Shown one piece after another: positions 23,665 to 36,316 of a stretch of DNA of 64,000 bases (positions within the stretch are counted from its first letter, which is position 1; each line of letters starts with the position of its first letter). The notes beneath the pieces were generated by a model. That model was not told the DNA's origin. It searched no databases and saw only the letters and a program-made list of their open reading frames with translations. The DNA lies in the NCBI GenBank assembly GCA_036186865.1, contig AP025054.1, positions 23,709,906 through 23,773,905 of the forward strand, written 5' to 3'. Origin of the DNA: Eustoma russellianum. Taxonomy: Eukaryota; Streptophyta; Magnoliopsida; Gentianales; Gentianaceae. The translations under genes were made by a program, and so were the position numbers.

Positions 23665-23676
23665 TGGTATCAGAGC
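23665..23676 (+). other. Tekay-like element primer-binding site
   Basis: TGGTATCAGAGC, two bases downstream of the LTR end at 23662. Confidence 0.9.
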
Positions 23677-25106
23677 AATGGCTCTAGATCCACGGCGGGA
23701 ACAGTAAAGTAAGCATTTAGAAGTTAAGTGATGATCCTAGAACTTAAATTGTGATCTTGGACCAAGAGTGATATCCCTAGATTAGAATCTTTAGAATAGT
23801 TAGGGATAGTTAAATAACATTTAAAAGTTTTGCTTGGATTATTAAGTTCCCAAATAAAAAAAAAATTTACAATTCTGAATTAGTCAGGAAGACAAATTGA
23901 TTTCAATTGTAAATTATTACTAATGATGTTGTATTCAATAGGATGTCTCCACGACCTAGAGGAAGACCGCGTGCTGACAGACCTGCACAGTTACCCCCTC
24001 CTCCACCACCACAGATACCCCCGCAGACAGGATCTGTTCTATTTTACACTGAACAGGTGCCTCCACCCCCACAGCAACAGGGTCAGGGAGATTTTCAGCA
24101 GGCTGTTCTGCAAGCTTTGGTACAGATAGGACAGGCGGTAGGTAACAACGGCCACCAGAATCATGCGACACCTCCACCACCACCGCCACCACCTCCACCA
24201 CAGCAGGGTACTCGTTTCTTTTACGGGGAATTGAAGAAGGCCCGTATTCCTAACTTTGAAGGTGGATCTGACCCTGACATAGCCGAGAAATGGCTAAAAG
24301 AAGTACAGAATAATTTTGAGCTGATTCAAATACCAGAGGAGATAAAAGCTCAGGTTATCAAGCCTTTTCTGACTGGTGAAGCCGATGAATAGTGGACCAC
24401 TAATTTGCAGCATTTACCAGCTCCAGTTACTTGTGAACGATTTTTGAGAGAGTTCCGCAAATTCTACATTCCACCATCAGTTACCTTGAAGAAAATAGGG
24501 ATGTTTGAGTCTCTAATGCAGACGTCAGGAATGACAGTGGCGGACTATGCCAACTGATTTATCGCATTGGGAAGATATGTTCCAGCAATTATGGGAGATG
24601 AACAACTGAAAATGATTAAGTTTGAAAGAGGACTGAACCCACGCATTCGCACCTGGATTGTGAATGCCAACCCAAAGGATTTTGGTGAATTGCTGGATGC
24701 CTGTTATCGAGTAGAAAGGGACATCATCAGGCGTGATTCTGACAGCCGAGGCAAAAGGCCCCAAGAGTTTGGAGATGGCCAATCCAGTAAGTGGACTAAG
24801 ACTGCTAAAAGAGATGGTGGACGTGCACATCAACCAAATTTTCAGCCACCGAAGCCACAACCTCCCCCACAGGTAGCTGCGATACCTAAGTGTGCCACTT
24901 GTCAGCGACAACATAGGGGAGACTGTTTATTGAAGACTGGAGCATGTTTCAATTGTGGAAAGACTGGACACATGATCAGAGATTGTCCTGAACCCAGGAA
25001 GGGACCCCAGAGGGCCGCACCTCAGCAGAGAGAGGGCCCAAGGGCCAATGCCAGAGTACATGTGATGACAGATGAGGAGGTTCTGGAAGCCCGGACGTTG
25101 TGACAG

Positions 25107-25183
25107 GTATAATTCATTTTGAAAAGTTTATGATATTATCTGCTTGATTTGGGATTGAATATTTGAATTATGAACTGCCTCAG
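25107..25183 (+). other. Putative intron between gag and protease (77 bp)
   Basis: AT-rich, with GTATAA donor and CCTCAG acceptor. Removal joins GACGTTGTGACAG to GTGTCATATTAAC, restoring a DVVTG-V-ILTNNIPA reading through the protease start. The minus-strand chromovirus has an intron at the same place. Confidence 0.7.
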
Positions 25184-26025
25184 GTGTCATATTAACAAAC
25201 AACATACCTGCCAACGTATTGTTTGATAGTGGTGCAAGCCATTCCTTTGTATCGAAAAGGTTTGCTAAGAACCTTGATAGTTGTCCGACTAGGCTGGATA
25301 CGCCTTATCGCGTTCAAGCAGCTGGTGATCAAGTGATCATTTCACATCATATATATAAGAATTGCGAGATAGAAATGGGAGGACAAAAGTTCGAAGTTAC
25401 CCTAATTCCTATACAGATTGGGGATTTCGACCTTATTCTAGGCATGGATTGGTTGTTCAAACACCATGCCTACATTGATTGTCGTGGTAAGCGTGTGATG
25501 ATTAAGGATCCAATGCGAGAGGAAGTGATTTACCAAGGGAACTCCAAGATGAAAAAGATACCACAGAATATTTATCTGACAGCAGCAAAAGCATTTCAAT
25601 CACTGAAGAAGGGTAGCGAAGGATTCCTTGTGTATGCTCTTGGCAAAGATTCCGAGACCCCATCAATTGACAGTATCCCAGTAGTTAAGGAGTTCACAGA
25701 TGTATTTCCAGATGATCTACCCGGTTTGCCTCCGGACAGGGAGATTGAATTTGAGATTAATGTCGTTCCAGGAGCTGAACCAATCTCAAAGGCACCGTAT
25801 AGAATGGCCCCAGCCGAATTAAAGGAATTGAAAGCACAGTTGCAAGAATTGATAGATAAGAAGTTTATACGGCCAAGTGTATCACCATGGAGAGCTCCAG
25901 TGTTGTTCGTTAAGAAGAAAGATGGCAGCATGCGACTCTGCATCGATTATTGAGAGCTGAATAAGATCACTATCAAAAATAGATATCCACTGCCTCGAAT
26001 CGACGATTTATTTGATCAATTAAGG

Positions 26026-26094
26026 GTAAGTAATTTAAATAATTACATAACAATTATATAACTATTATAAATATCAATATAATTTTTCGTACAG
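26026..26094 (+). other. Putative intron in reverse transcriptase (69 bp)
   Basis: GTAAGT donor and TTTCGTACAG acceptor, strongly AT-rich. Removal joins DLFDQLR directly to GAKVFSKID, an uninterrupted conserved reverse-transcriptase segment. The minus-strand chromovirus has a 75-bp intron at the same codon boundary. Confidence 0.8.
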
Positions 26095-28662
26095 GGAGCT
26101 AAAGTGTTCAGCAAGATTGACCTTCGCTCTGGTTACCATCAATTGAAGATCAAGTCGGAAGATATCGCTAAGACTGCTTTTCGTACAAGATATGGACATT
26201 ATGAGTTTTCAGTAATGCCATTTGGATTGACCAACGCACCAGCCGCATTCATGGATTTAATGAACACAGTATTTTAGGATCAGTTGGATAAGTTCGTGGT
26301 GGTATTTATTGATGATATTCTAATATACTCACCGGATGAAGAGACCTATGCAGAGCATCTAAGAATAACACTGAATGTATAAAAAGAGAAGCAGTTATAT
26401 GCTAAACTCAGCAAGTGCGAATTTTGGCTCCATAGTGTTGCGTTTTTGGGTCATGTTGTGTCTAAGGATGGCATCTCAGTAGATCCGAAAAAGATTGAGG
26501 CTATTACGGAATGGTCGAGGCCGACTAATGTGACTGAGGTCAGGAGTTTCTTAGGACTGGCAGGTTATTATCGGAAGTTTGTTGAGGGATTTTCACGGAT
26601 TGCAGTTCCATTAACTCGATTGACGCAGAAAAAGACGCGATATGATTGGACTTCTGATTGCGAACAGAGCTTCACCAAATTAAAGAAGAAATTGACATTG
26701 GCACCGGTATTAGCACAACCAATATCAGGAGAGGGATTCGTGGTTTATAGCGACGCATCGAAGAATGGACTAGGTTGTGTATTAATGCAGAAAGAACGAG
26801 TAATCGCATATGCGTCAAGACAGTTGAAACCCTATGAACAGAATTATCCTACTCATGATCTGGAATTAGCGGCAGTTGTATTTGCACTTAAAATTTGGAG
26901 ACATTATTTATACGGAGAGAGATGCGAAATCTACACAGATCACAAGAGCTTGAAATATCTTTTCACCCAAAAAGAACTAAACATGAGGCAGCGAAGATGA
27001 TTGGAGTTGATGAAAGACTATGATCTCGCTATCCATTATCATCCGGGTAAGGCGAATAAAGTGGCATATGCATTGAGTAGGAAGTCAAGCCATGCTAGGC
27101 AGACGCCTCTAGAGAGAGATAGCCGAGTTTGGATTGGATGTGGTTAACTCAACTGCAAATATTCTGGCTAAATTAATGATCACTCCCACTTTAATTGATA
27201 GGATTAAAGAGGCGCAAAAGAATGATTCTGAGTTAATGATCATTGTCAAGCAGTTTGAAGAACGACCGGTGAAAGATTTTCAGTTGCATAATGATGGCAA
27301 TCTTTGGTACAAAAAGAGATTGTGTGTACCAAACATTGATGGAATTAGAGGAGAGATCATGACGGAAGCTCACAACTCACGTTTATCTATACATCCGGGA
27401 GCAACAAAGATGTACCAGGATCTTAAAAGAAATTATTGGTGGAATGACATGAAGCGTCACATTGCGGAGTTTGTGGAGAAATGTCATACTTGTCAACAAG
27501 TTAAAGCAGAACATCAGAGGCCGGCAGGACTATTACAGCCTTTAGAGATTCCGGAGTGGAAATGGGAGCATATTACGATGGATTTTGTTACTGGACTTCC
27601 TAAGACTCGCTATGGTAATGATGCGATTTGGGTAATCGTAGATCGTCTCACTAAATCGGCACATTTCTTATCCATGTCAATCCAGACATCCATAGAAAAG
27701 CTGGTGAGTATGTATATGAATGAGATAGTTAGCCTACATGGAACACCTGTCAGTATCGTGTGCGATAGAGATCCACGTTTTACTTCGCGATTTTGGAAAT
27801 CTTACCAAAATGCCATGGGTACCGAACTCCGAATGAGTACAGCATTCCATCCGCAGATCGATGGACAGTCAGAACGTACCATACAAACATTGGAAGATAT
27901 GCTACGCGCTTGCACTTTAGATTTCAAAGTTAGCTGGGACAAATCAGTGAAGTTGATTGAATTCTCTTACAATAACAGCTATCACAGTTCTATAGGTATG
28001 GCACCATTTGAAGCATTATATGGAAGAAAGTGTCGATCTCCGTTGTACTGGGATGAGGTTGACGAGAGAGCCATTATGGGCCCAGAACTGGTAGAACAGA
28101 CATTGGGGAAGATTAAAATGATACGTGAAAGGTTGAAGGCTAAACAAGATCGAAGCAAAAGCTGGGCAGATATAAAGAGACGACCGATTGAGTTTGATGT
28201 GGGCGAGAAAGTATATTTGCGAGTTTCACCGACCAAAGGCGTGAGTAGATTTGGGATTAAAGGGAAACTGAGCCCTAGATTTATTGGCCCTTATGAGATA
28301 CTAGAGAAAGTTGGGACTGTTGCATACCGGTTGGCCTTACCTCCTACATTAGCTCAGGTTCATAATGTGTTTCACGTATCCCAGTTACGACGATATGTAC
28401 ACGATCCGGATCATATACTGGAGCAGCAACCCGTGACTATTAAAGATGACGTTACGTATGAAGAAGTTCCCATACGGATTGTGGACAGTAAGGAGCAAGT
28501 GTTAAGGAGACGGACAATTTCATTTGTGAAAGTACAATGGAGTAATCATACTGAACGAGAAGCGACTTGGGAGCCGGAACAGCAAATGCAGAAACAATAT
28601 CCACAACTCTTTGTATGAGGTATGTAAGTTTCGAGGACGAAACTTTTTATAAGAGGGGAGAA

Positions 28663-31600
28663 TGTTACAGCCCGGAAAATTCGTTATGTAGTATCAACCT
28701 TCAATACCGCAAACATAATCTCATAGGTGTACGATTCATTAGCAAATATATCATAAATGTTTGAATCCACACAATAAAAGCTCAAATTAACTTAGTTAGT
28801 AACAACTTAAACTATTAGTATAAATTAAATCAAAAAGAAATACATGACACAACAATATTATACTACCTTAAATAAAAAGAAAATAAAATACATACATGAA
28901 AGAAAAAGAAAAGGAAAATGAAAAAGAAGGTGAAGACAACTTGTCTCACACTTTAAACATTTGACATAAAAAAATAGCATGCTTAGGAATCTTGTCATAA
29001 AACCCATTCATTACACCCATACCTGTCTAAAGGTTGTCTCCCACCCCATTCCTCCACCAACATGGCCGACCACCCCCCATAGAAAGTAGAAAAATTATTT
29101 CTTCTTCAACCCCTCAAATAATACATCTTCAACCAATCAATTTCATCCTATCTTCAAGAAAACTCAAGAACACTCCAACACTCCCTTCTTCCCTTCTTGG
29201 CCGAAAGTTATAGCTTCAACAAGGAGAAGATTTTCTTCTCCTTTCTTCATACCAACATCACTCAAATCAAGTATCATGAACACTCAATCAACCAAGAAAG
29301 ATTCAAGAAGGTTGTAGCATCTAGAATCAAAAGCAATCAAGGTAAGAACTTTATGAAGTTTAAGTTTGATTCTTCTATATACTTAGTTTCATAAGTTGCT
29401 CACTAACCCTCCTTTTTAAACCCTAAAAACCATGTATACCTAGGAGGAAGGAAGAAGAACTCTCTTCCAAACCAAGTGAAGGAAACATCTTCTAAGTGTA
29501 AGAAAGGTGAACCAAGGCAAGTACTCTTCCTAGATCCTTCATGACTTTACAATTCACAAGTATTTATGTTTATATCAAAATTGGATCATCATGTAGTATG
29601 TTCAAGACTCCCTTTTCAAGAAAGTATAGATCTATATTTGAGTGTTAAGTATATACATATATACACTATATACACACGCACATTAAATACATATATATAC
29701 ACTACATACAAGCACGCATACATATATACATATTATAAGTATGTATGTTGATATATATATATATATATATGTTTAAGTGTATAGATCTACAAATAAGTAT
29801 GTATAGATGTATAAAGGTATATTTATATACACATTTGATTTTGAGTATCAAAGTATATATATATATATATACACATTCGGTTTTTTTGATGTATAATATA
29901 TATATACACATACGGTTTATATATATATATATACGTATAGGTGTATAGATCTATGTATGTACATATACGGATCTATATGTATATATATGCATATGTGTAA
30001 TATGTATGCTCAAGACTTAAAAATGAATAAGTTATGTGTGTGTGTATATATATATCTCACTATGTTATGGGTATATGTATATATACAAATATATATACGT
30101 TAGTTATGTATATGTGTAAACAACATATACAATCCGGCCTTAGAGCCATTTCAAAGTTAAAATATGAATTTATATGTTTTATGTGTATATATGTGTAATA
30201 TATATTTTAAAGAGAGGAGATGAATAAGTATTGGTGTACTACATACTATATAGTAAAAAGATTTCATAAGTGTATATATAGTATATATACATATTCGAAC
30301 TTTAGGGCCTTGATGACAAAATGATTTCATTATATTTTGTACAAGTATATATATGTATATATGATGAATATGTTAAGCTATGAAAATGAATAAGTTTTGA
30401 ATATTATACAATATATCATAAAATGATTTACAATTATATATATACTATATATATATTCGGCCATAGGCCTAAATGACAAAAAGTGAATCCAATATATTTT
30501 TGTACAAATATATATATATATGTATATATGATGAATATGTTAAGATATGAAAATGAATAAGTTTTGGATATTACATAATATATCACAAAATGACTTATAT
30601 ATGTATACACTATGTACATATAGTTTCGGCCCTTAGGCCTTGGTGACAAATAAAGTTTCATCATATTTTTATAAGTATAGATGTATATATGATAAATATG
30701 CTAAGATATGAAAGTAGGCTAAGTATGTAATTTATGTATTATGTTATGAAAAGTAAGAAACATAAATAGTTCATATTTATGTGTGCGTAAGTATAAGATT
30801 ACTAACTTTTACAATGTACGTACATGAGATGTTACATGTTATATATATGATAAAATGTAAGTCATGAAATCTTAGATGAAATGTAAAGAAATTAGAAATT
30901 TTCATGATGTAGGCATTTAAGCTATGAATTATGAAATATATGTGTGGAATAGAAGTTACCAAATTATTGTATGATGAAAATGGAAATAGAGGGCTGTTTT
31001 AGTGTGATAGCCGAATGGTATTTAATTGGAGGTTAAAATGGTATTTCCTTTAAGTCGTGATACGTAGAAGGAAATTAAGTAAGTAATGATATTATTAAAA
31101 TGTAGAATGACCAAAGTACCCTCAATTGACCGAGTCTCATGTTGCATGAAATCAAAGTTTGAAAAGTTATGTTTTTGAATCACATGTTTTAAAGTTCATA
31201 TGCATAGGAATAATAAACACGAGACGAATGATTCCAATGACCCATGTTATGTTATGACCATGTTATGTTATGTTATGTTGTAGCGCTGTCCTGACATCGG
31301 GACCGGAGTGGTAGGTGTCAGGGGCCCATGTTTACGTTATGGCTGGGTGTAACACCGGGTATGGGACACGGGATCTCAGTCATAATGCGTCACCGTTAGC
31401 ACATGTACCGATGTTCATATGTTATGTTGTACATGTACTAGATGGGGAATCATTCGGCATGTCGTGCGTTATTATTCTTATGAAAAGTGCTATAGCCAAC
31501 GATGAAAATGTTATGTCTTCATGTCATGAAAATGTTCTGTTATGCAAGTTATGAAAATCATGTCATGTTATGAAAAGTCATGTTTACGAAAAGTCATTTT

Positions 31601-32341
31601 ATGAAAAGCTATGTTTGATGCATCACGTCATGATCATGTCCCTTGTGTGAGGATTAGAATATTTGTACGAACATTATGCCTTAAGATGATTAAGGAAGAT
31701 CATACACGTAGATGTGATGGATGCAAGTTATGACCTTAGCATAAGATGGATTAGTAATCAAGTACGGAAGGTAGACTAAGGATATGCTGAGAAAGAACGA
31801 TATGACCTCTCAGGTATGAGGTAAAATCTTATGTTCTGTTTTATCCTTATATATAATGCTGTCATTTATAAATGGAGATGTAATTACATTGTTACTTTAT
31901 TACTACTTGCCTTTCCATGTATGATCCACATGAAATATCTATAAAGAATACTTGCTGAACGATTAAAAGACGGTGGTTATCGCTCATACTTGCCTCTTAA
32001 CATTTCAGAGAACAGGGACCCTGATGCCGTGTTCATTGAGGAAGAACCCCAGATAGAGTATCCGTGAGCAAAGATGTAGGCTGAANNNNNNNNNNGTTGT
32101 GTGAGCTTTATTTTATGGTGATGTAATAAAGTTATCGTGAGAGACTGTATTTGTGATTGTGTGGATTTGGAACGGTTTGTAATAATATTATGTGTGTAGT
32201 GAGCTTATTGCAAGTTGCTTCCGCTATATCGATTACAATTCATGTTGACATGCACATATATGGTATCAACGCCTTGTACTCTATGAATAGAGTACGGTGG
32301 GTGCACTGAACCGGAACTCTGGTTTCGGGTGGGGCGCTACA
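28663..32341 (+). repeat. Tekay-like element 3' LTR
   Basis: Nearly identical to 19988-23662. It contains ten N (32086-32095) where the 5' LTR has eleven known bases (23406-23416). It ends GGGGCGCTACA. Confidence 0.93.
32086..32095. other. Assembly gap of ten N
   Basis: The gap falls between CTGAA and GTTGTGTG. The sister LTR has 11 bases there, so the gap size is nominal and almost nothing is missing. Confidence 0.95.
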
Positions 32342-32378
32342 AAAAAAACACCCAACCAACATCCCTGGCCGAACCTTC

Positions 32379-35066
32379 TGTAGGACCTGTATATCACCAG
32401 TAGAAGGGGGGAGGGAGGTTGAATAGTGTGTGCAGAAATTCTTGTTTTTAAAAACGTTTGGCCCAAAAACTCCACTTCTGAAAACAGTTTCTGTTTTCGG
32501 ATTCTGATTTGAAACAATTTAAAGACCTAGTTACAGGTCTCCAAATATTATGAAATTTGGAGAGATTCTACTATCGGATGTTCTGAGTATCTCCTAAAAA
32601 TTTCAGATTACAATCCAACTTTTAACCCTTTAAAAATACGTTTGTGGTCAGATTGCGCGAATCTGCCAGAACCCGTACTCCAACTTGAAAAATTTATTCC
32701 GACTAATTGGTAACTCCAAATGGTCTGAAAATTCAATGACAAACCCCTTAAGATATTTATTTAAATGGATTGAAACAGTTTTGTAAAATTCCTTTGGGAA
32801 GTATGTCAAAAACGTTGATGTTCTCAACCTTTGCAAATCTGAAAATCAGATTGTACTAGTCTCAGAACTATTAACGTTTGATTGACTTATACTTGTCCAA
32901 ATGGGTTAACACTTGCGCCAAATGAAACCTAAGAGGTGTGGCTATGTTTATGCAAAATTTTACAATTTTTGAAAATCGTTTGCTATTTTTAAGATTGCGA
33001 CGAAATGGATGCAGAATGCTGGAAACTGAAAGTAAAGTGCTGAAAATAAAGACACAAAGGATTTTATACTGGTTCGGTTAACACAACCTACTCCAGTCTT
33101 TGAGGACACCTTTCTCGGTTATCACTAATCACAAAAAAAACACCTTACAACAAGGATTGCTGGAGTTACACACCAACTCCCCCCTTTCACAAACAATACA
33201 ATCAAGCACACCGATCACGAATACCACCACCAAACGGATGAAGGTTTGATCATACCTTGATCAATACTTTTGAAACAAATGGAACGTGTATGGTTTTCTA
33301 ATCAAAGCCTATTCAATATATTGAATATAAGAACAATAGGCTTGATAGAAGAAGAAGAAGAAAGAAAATGTAGAAGAAGAGAATAGTAGATCCTTTTGCA
33401 CTTGAGAATTGCTTGAATCACTTTGCATTAATTTTTCTTCTTTTTATATTGTGTTGGCCGCCCACCCTTAGGGTTACTACCATCTTGAGAATTATCTTCA
33501 ATGCCCTTGGTAGATTGCCTTGTGTAGATGTGACACTACCTTGCTTGCTTGGCACATTTTGATTGGATAGTTGTCTTGACTTTGCTTACTTGACACTCTA
33601 TGATTGGATGAATATTGTCACCATTTAGTAGCTGTAAAATCTGAGATTAAAATGTAAGAACATGTGCTAAATAAAGTATAAAACATCGCCAAATAATCAA
33701 CAATGAATCCCTACAAATTTGGGAAGCAAATTAGCCATCATCAAGACCGTAAAATCGCCCACCTCACATGGTCACATGCTGAATTTTCAACATGTGTTAA
33801 ATTTGCCAAATGTTTGAATTATTACCTTGTGTAGTTCCCTCCTTTATGTCACTAACCTTGTGTAGAATATTCTCCACCAATTAAGATGCCAACTAAGCTC
33901 CACATAGACTCCACCAAGTTGCAGTAGGCGTGTGATATGGTCTTCATCATGTGCTGAATTTCATTTTTGTAAACTTTGTAAAATAGTGCACAATAATTAC
34001 ACATGTATGGTATATTCCAATCTACCTAATTTGAATATTCTAGTAAACTTTAACATGTATTGAATATGTAAAAAGTGCCTACATACATGTTACATGTCAT
34101 GGCAAAAACGTTCCATGTGTTGTGTTCGTAGAAAACCGAATTTTTGACTTTTGTCGATTACGCGATTTTTCTTCGATTAAATTCAAACTTTTTGCACATG
34201 TTATATATATTATGTCACACATAATATGCATAAAACAAGTTAAATATTCAGATCATAATGGATACTTAAAAGGCGCCCATTTGACAAAAAGAGTTGAATT
34301 TGAAATCTCCACAATTTGGCCTTAATTGGAGGTGATTTGTGTGTGCCAACATGGAATGATTTTATGGATGAATATACCATGTAAGCCACGAAAGGTTTTG
34401 CCATTTTTTGAAGTGTAGAGGCTGGCCATCTATATATGGCAAGTACGTGACACGTTGACGAAGTTTCGATAGTCACCAGATACGACAATTTTTGGTTTAC
34501 AACCTTGTAACGCGTCGTAATAATTTTTTTCATCACCATGACTTATATCGTATGATATAAGACCTGAATATACTCATAAATATGAGTTAAGTATAGTGGT
34601 GTGATGTTGGCATACGTTTGTAATATATATAACCTATCGGTAGTACGTCGGAATATATGTGTATTGTGCCTTTTTAAAAAAATCTGAATATATATAATAT
34701 ATATATATAGGCATGTGACATGGATGAGTAAGGAGACTTTCCATTCTTCAATTTGTTGCCGTCATGCCTTGTCCAAATATATCTCCATTTAATGAACTAG
34801 TTAGTTCATTATTTTAAGTACTCCACTTAATAAACTAGTTTAGTTCATTAATGGTGGCACCTGAAAATAGTTCAAACACAACAAATGTTTGCCATTTGAT
34901 ATAAGCATTAACGCTTCATGACTTGTTAGTACGGAAACATTATATATAAAGTATATAAGGCAAGTTTATCAAAAAATGTGTCAAGTAATAAATTTTTCAT
35001 ACATTTCTTAAACTTGTACTATTTAAATCATGCGTTTGTAAATCACTCAAACTCTTTTTCTCAACA
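32379..35066. mobile_element. Solo LTR (2,688 bp) with target duplication CCTTC
   Basis: Starts TGTAGGACC, ends TCTCAACA and is flanked by CCTTC (32374-32378 and 35067-35071). Inside, TTTATACTGGTTCGG (about 33062) and CCTACTCCAGTC resemble motifs of long copia LTRs. No gag or pol is present, as expected after LTR-LTR recombination. Orientation is probably plus but I could not prove it. The outer element's leader resumes on the right. Confidence 0.75.
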
Positions 35067-36316
35067 CCTTCCTCCCAGGAAAACACCCAACAGCCCCCAC
35101 CAATCATCAAACCACCACATAAATAGTCCCAATTGACCCCTCAAACAAAACCCCTGACCTAATTCAACCAAACAAATTCCAGTTCCGAAATTCTCAATTC
35201 ATTTGAACCTCAAAACCCTAAATTAGCCCTAATCGATCCAACACCCAAATTGACCACCTGTATCCTTAATTCCCACACATTATAACCTAAATATACCATC
35301 CATTTAGTTCCTAGACCCCAATTCATCAATATCTCCAAATCAGCCCAAGAACCCTAATTTTGTCTAAACTTTAATTTTGTTTTAGGCCAAATTCTCACTA
35401 TTCCAAAGGTGTTTCTTGAAATTGAAGGTACCACAGTGATCACAGAGTGAAATTAAACATTCCCCCCAAAAACAGAAATTTTAAGGGCAAAAGTGTAAAA
35501 TTACGATTTTTCCCTGGTTAACAAAAAAATTCCAAAAATGTGCAAGTGCTGAAAAAAGTAAAGAAAGAAGGAGAAAAGCCCATAGAATTTTTTTAAAAAA
35601 AAGAATCTAAAGAAAAAGGGAAAAACGTAGGTTCTTATTGTACCTTTTTGGTCATCTTTTGCGAAACCGTGAAAAAATCTGCCCTTACCCCACTGTTTGC
35701 ACACCATAAACTTTCCTATATACATTGGTTACATACTTGAATATTTGAATTTTTTATGCATTTGAGCCATATTGTGATTTTAAGTGCATATGATCAAAAT
35801 CGACTAAAGATTGCCACGGTAACCCCTAGTCTTCTTTGATTCAGCTTTTAACATCATCTTTGGTTTCATTTTCTCTTTGAATCATAGTTGAGTCGTTCAA
35901 GTTCGTGTCCCAATTATTGGAGTCTATTTTGGTGTGATTTGGTGTCCTTTCACAATTTGCACCCGGTTAAATTGATCACTAACCGGCTGGTTTGACACTA
36001 TTTTGGTGTCGTTTGCGTCGTTTTGAGAGCTGTTTTTTAGCCGCAAACCAGCTGCTGTCCGGATCTGTTTTTTTACTTTCATTTGGCCCTCACATACAAG
36101 GTCAAAACAACCCAGTTTTGTCTAGCACCATTTAGATCTGATTTGGATAAGTTCGGAGCAAAACTGTGCACTAGAGTGCATTATCGGGTATATTATAAGA
36201 GACTTGGCATTCACATATTTTTATTGCTTTTTTTGACCTTTATTAGCCCCATATTGGTCAAGGAACAAAGTTGAGTGAGTGAGGAAAAGAGAGGAAGTGA
36301 GATCACCAACACTTTC
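35067..36316 (+). other. Outer element internal (leader) sequence
   Basis: Matches 63035-64000 closely (for example CCAATCATCAAACCACCAC and TGACCCCTCAAACAAAACC). It is noncoding by eye, with C-rich then mixed sequence. The minus-strand chromovirus interrupts it at 36316. Confidence 0.75.

Larger units (their letters stand above)
23943..28618 (+). pseudogene. Chromovirus gag-pol (Tekay-like), with introns, stops and frameshifts
   Basis: The ATG at 23943 starts a Pro-rich gag (MSPRPRGRPR), followed by zinc knuckle CFNCGKTGHMIRDC, protease VLFDSGASHSFV, reverse transcriptase (KVFSKIDLRSGYHQL; VVFIDDILIYS), RNase H (VVYSDASKNGLG), integrase with zinc-finger residues (SIHPGATKMY; CHTCQQVK) and an Asp-Asp-Glu core (TMDFVTGLPK; VCDRDPRF; DGQSERTIQ). 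The tail ends VKVQWSNHTEREATWEP, chromodomain-like. The block 27134-28618 is one open frame. Defects include stops at 24390, about 24556, 25951, about 26276, about 26380 and 26998, and single-base shifts near 25095 and 27115. Two introns (25107-25183 and 26026-26094) interrupt it. It cannot make all its proteins, yet it moved recently, so it was probably helped in trans. Confidence 0.9.
19988..32341 (+). mobile_element. Ty3/gypsy chromovirus (Tekay-like) with 3.7-kb LTRs
   Basis: The LTRs are 19988-23662 (3,675 bp) and 28663-32341 (3,679 bp including ten N). They begin TGTTACAGCC and end GGGCGCTACA, with the possible duplication AAAAA on both sides (19983-19987 and 32342-32346). A primer site follows the first LTR and a purine tract (AAGAGGGGAGAA) precedes the second. 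Internal domains are gag, protease, reverse transcriptase, RNase H, integrase and a C-terminal chromodomain-like tail. Very long LTRs and this domain set fit the Tekay/Del chromovirus lineage. By eye the LTRs differ by about 1%, so insertion was recent. Confidence 0.93.
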
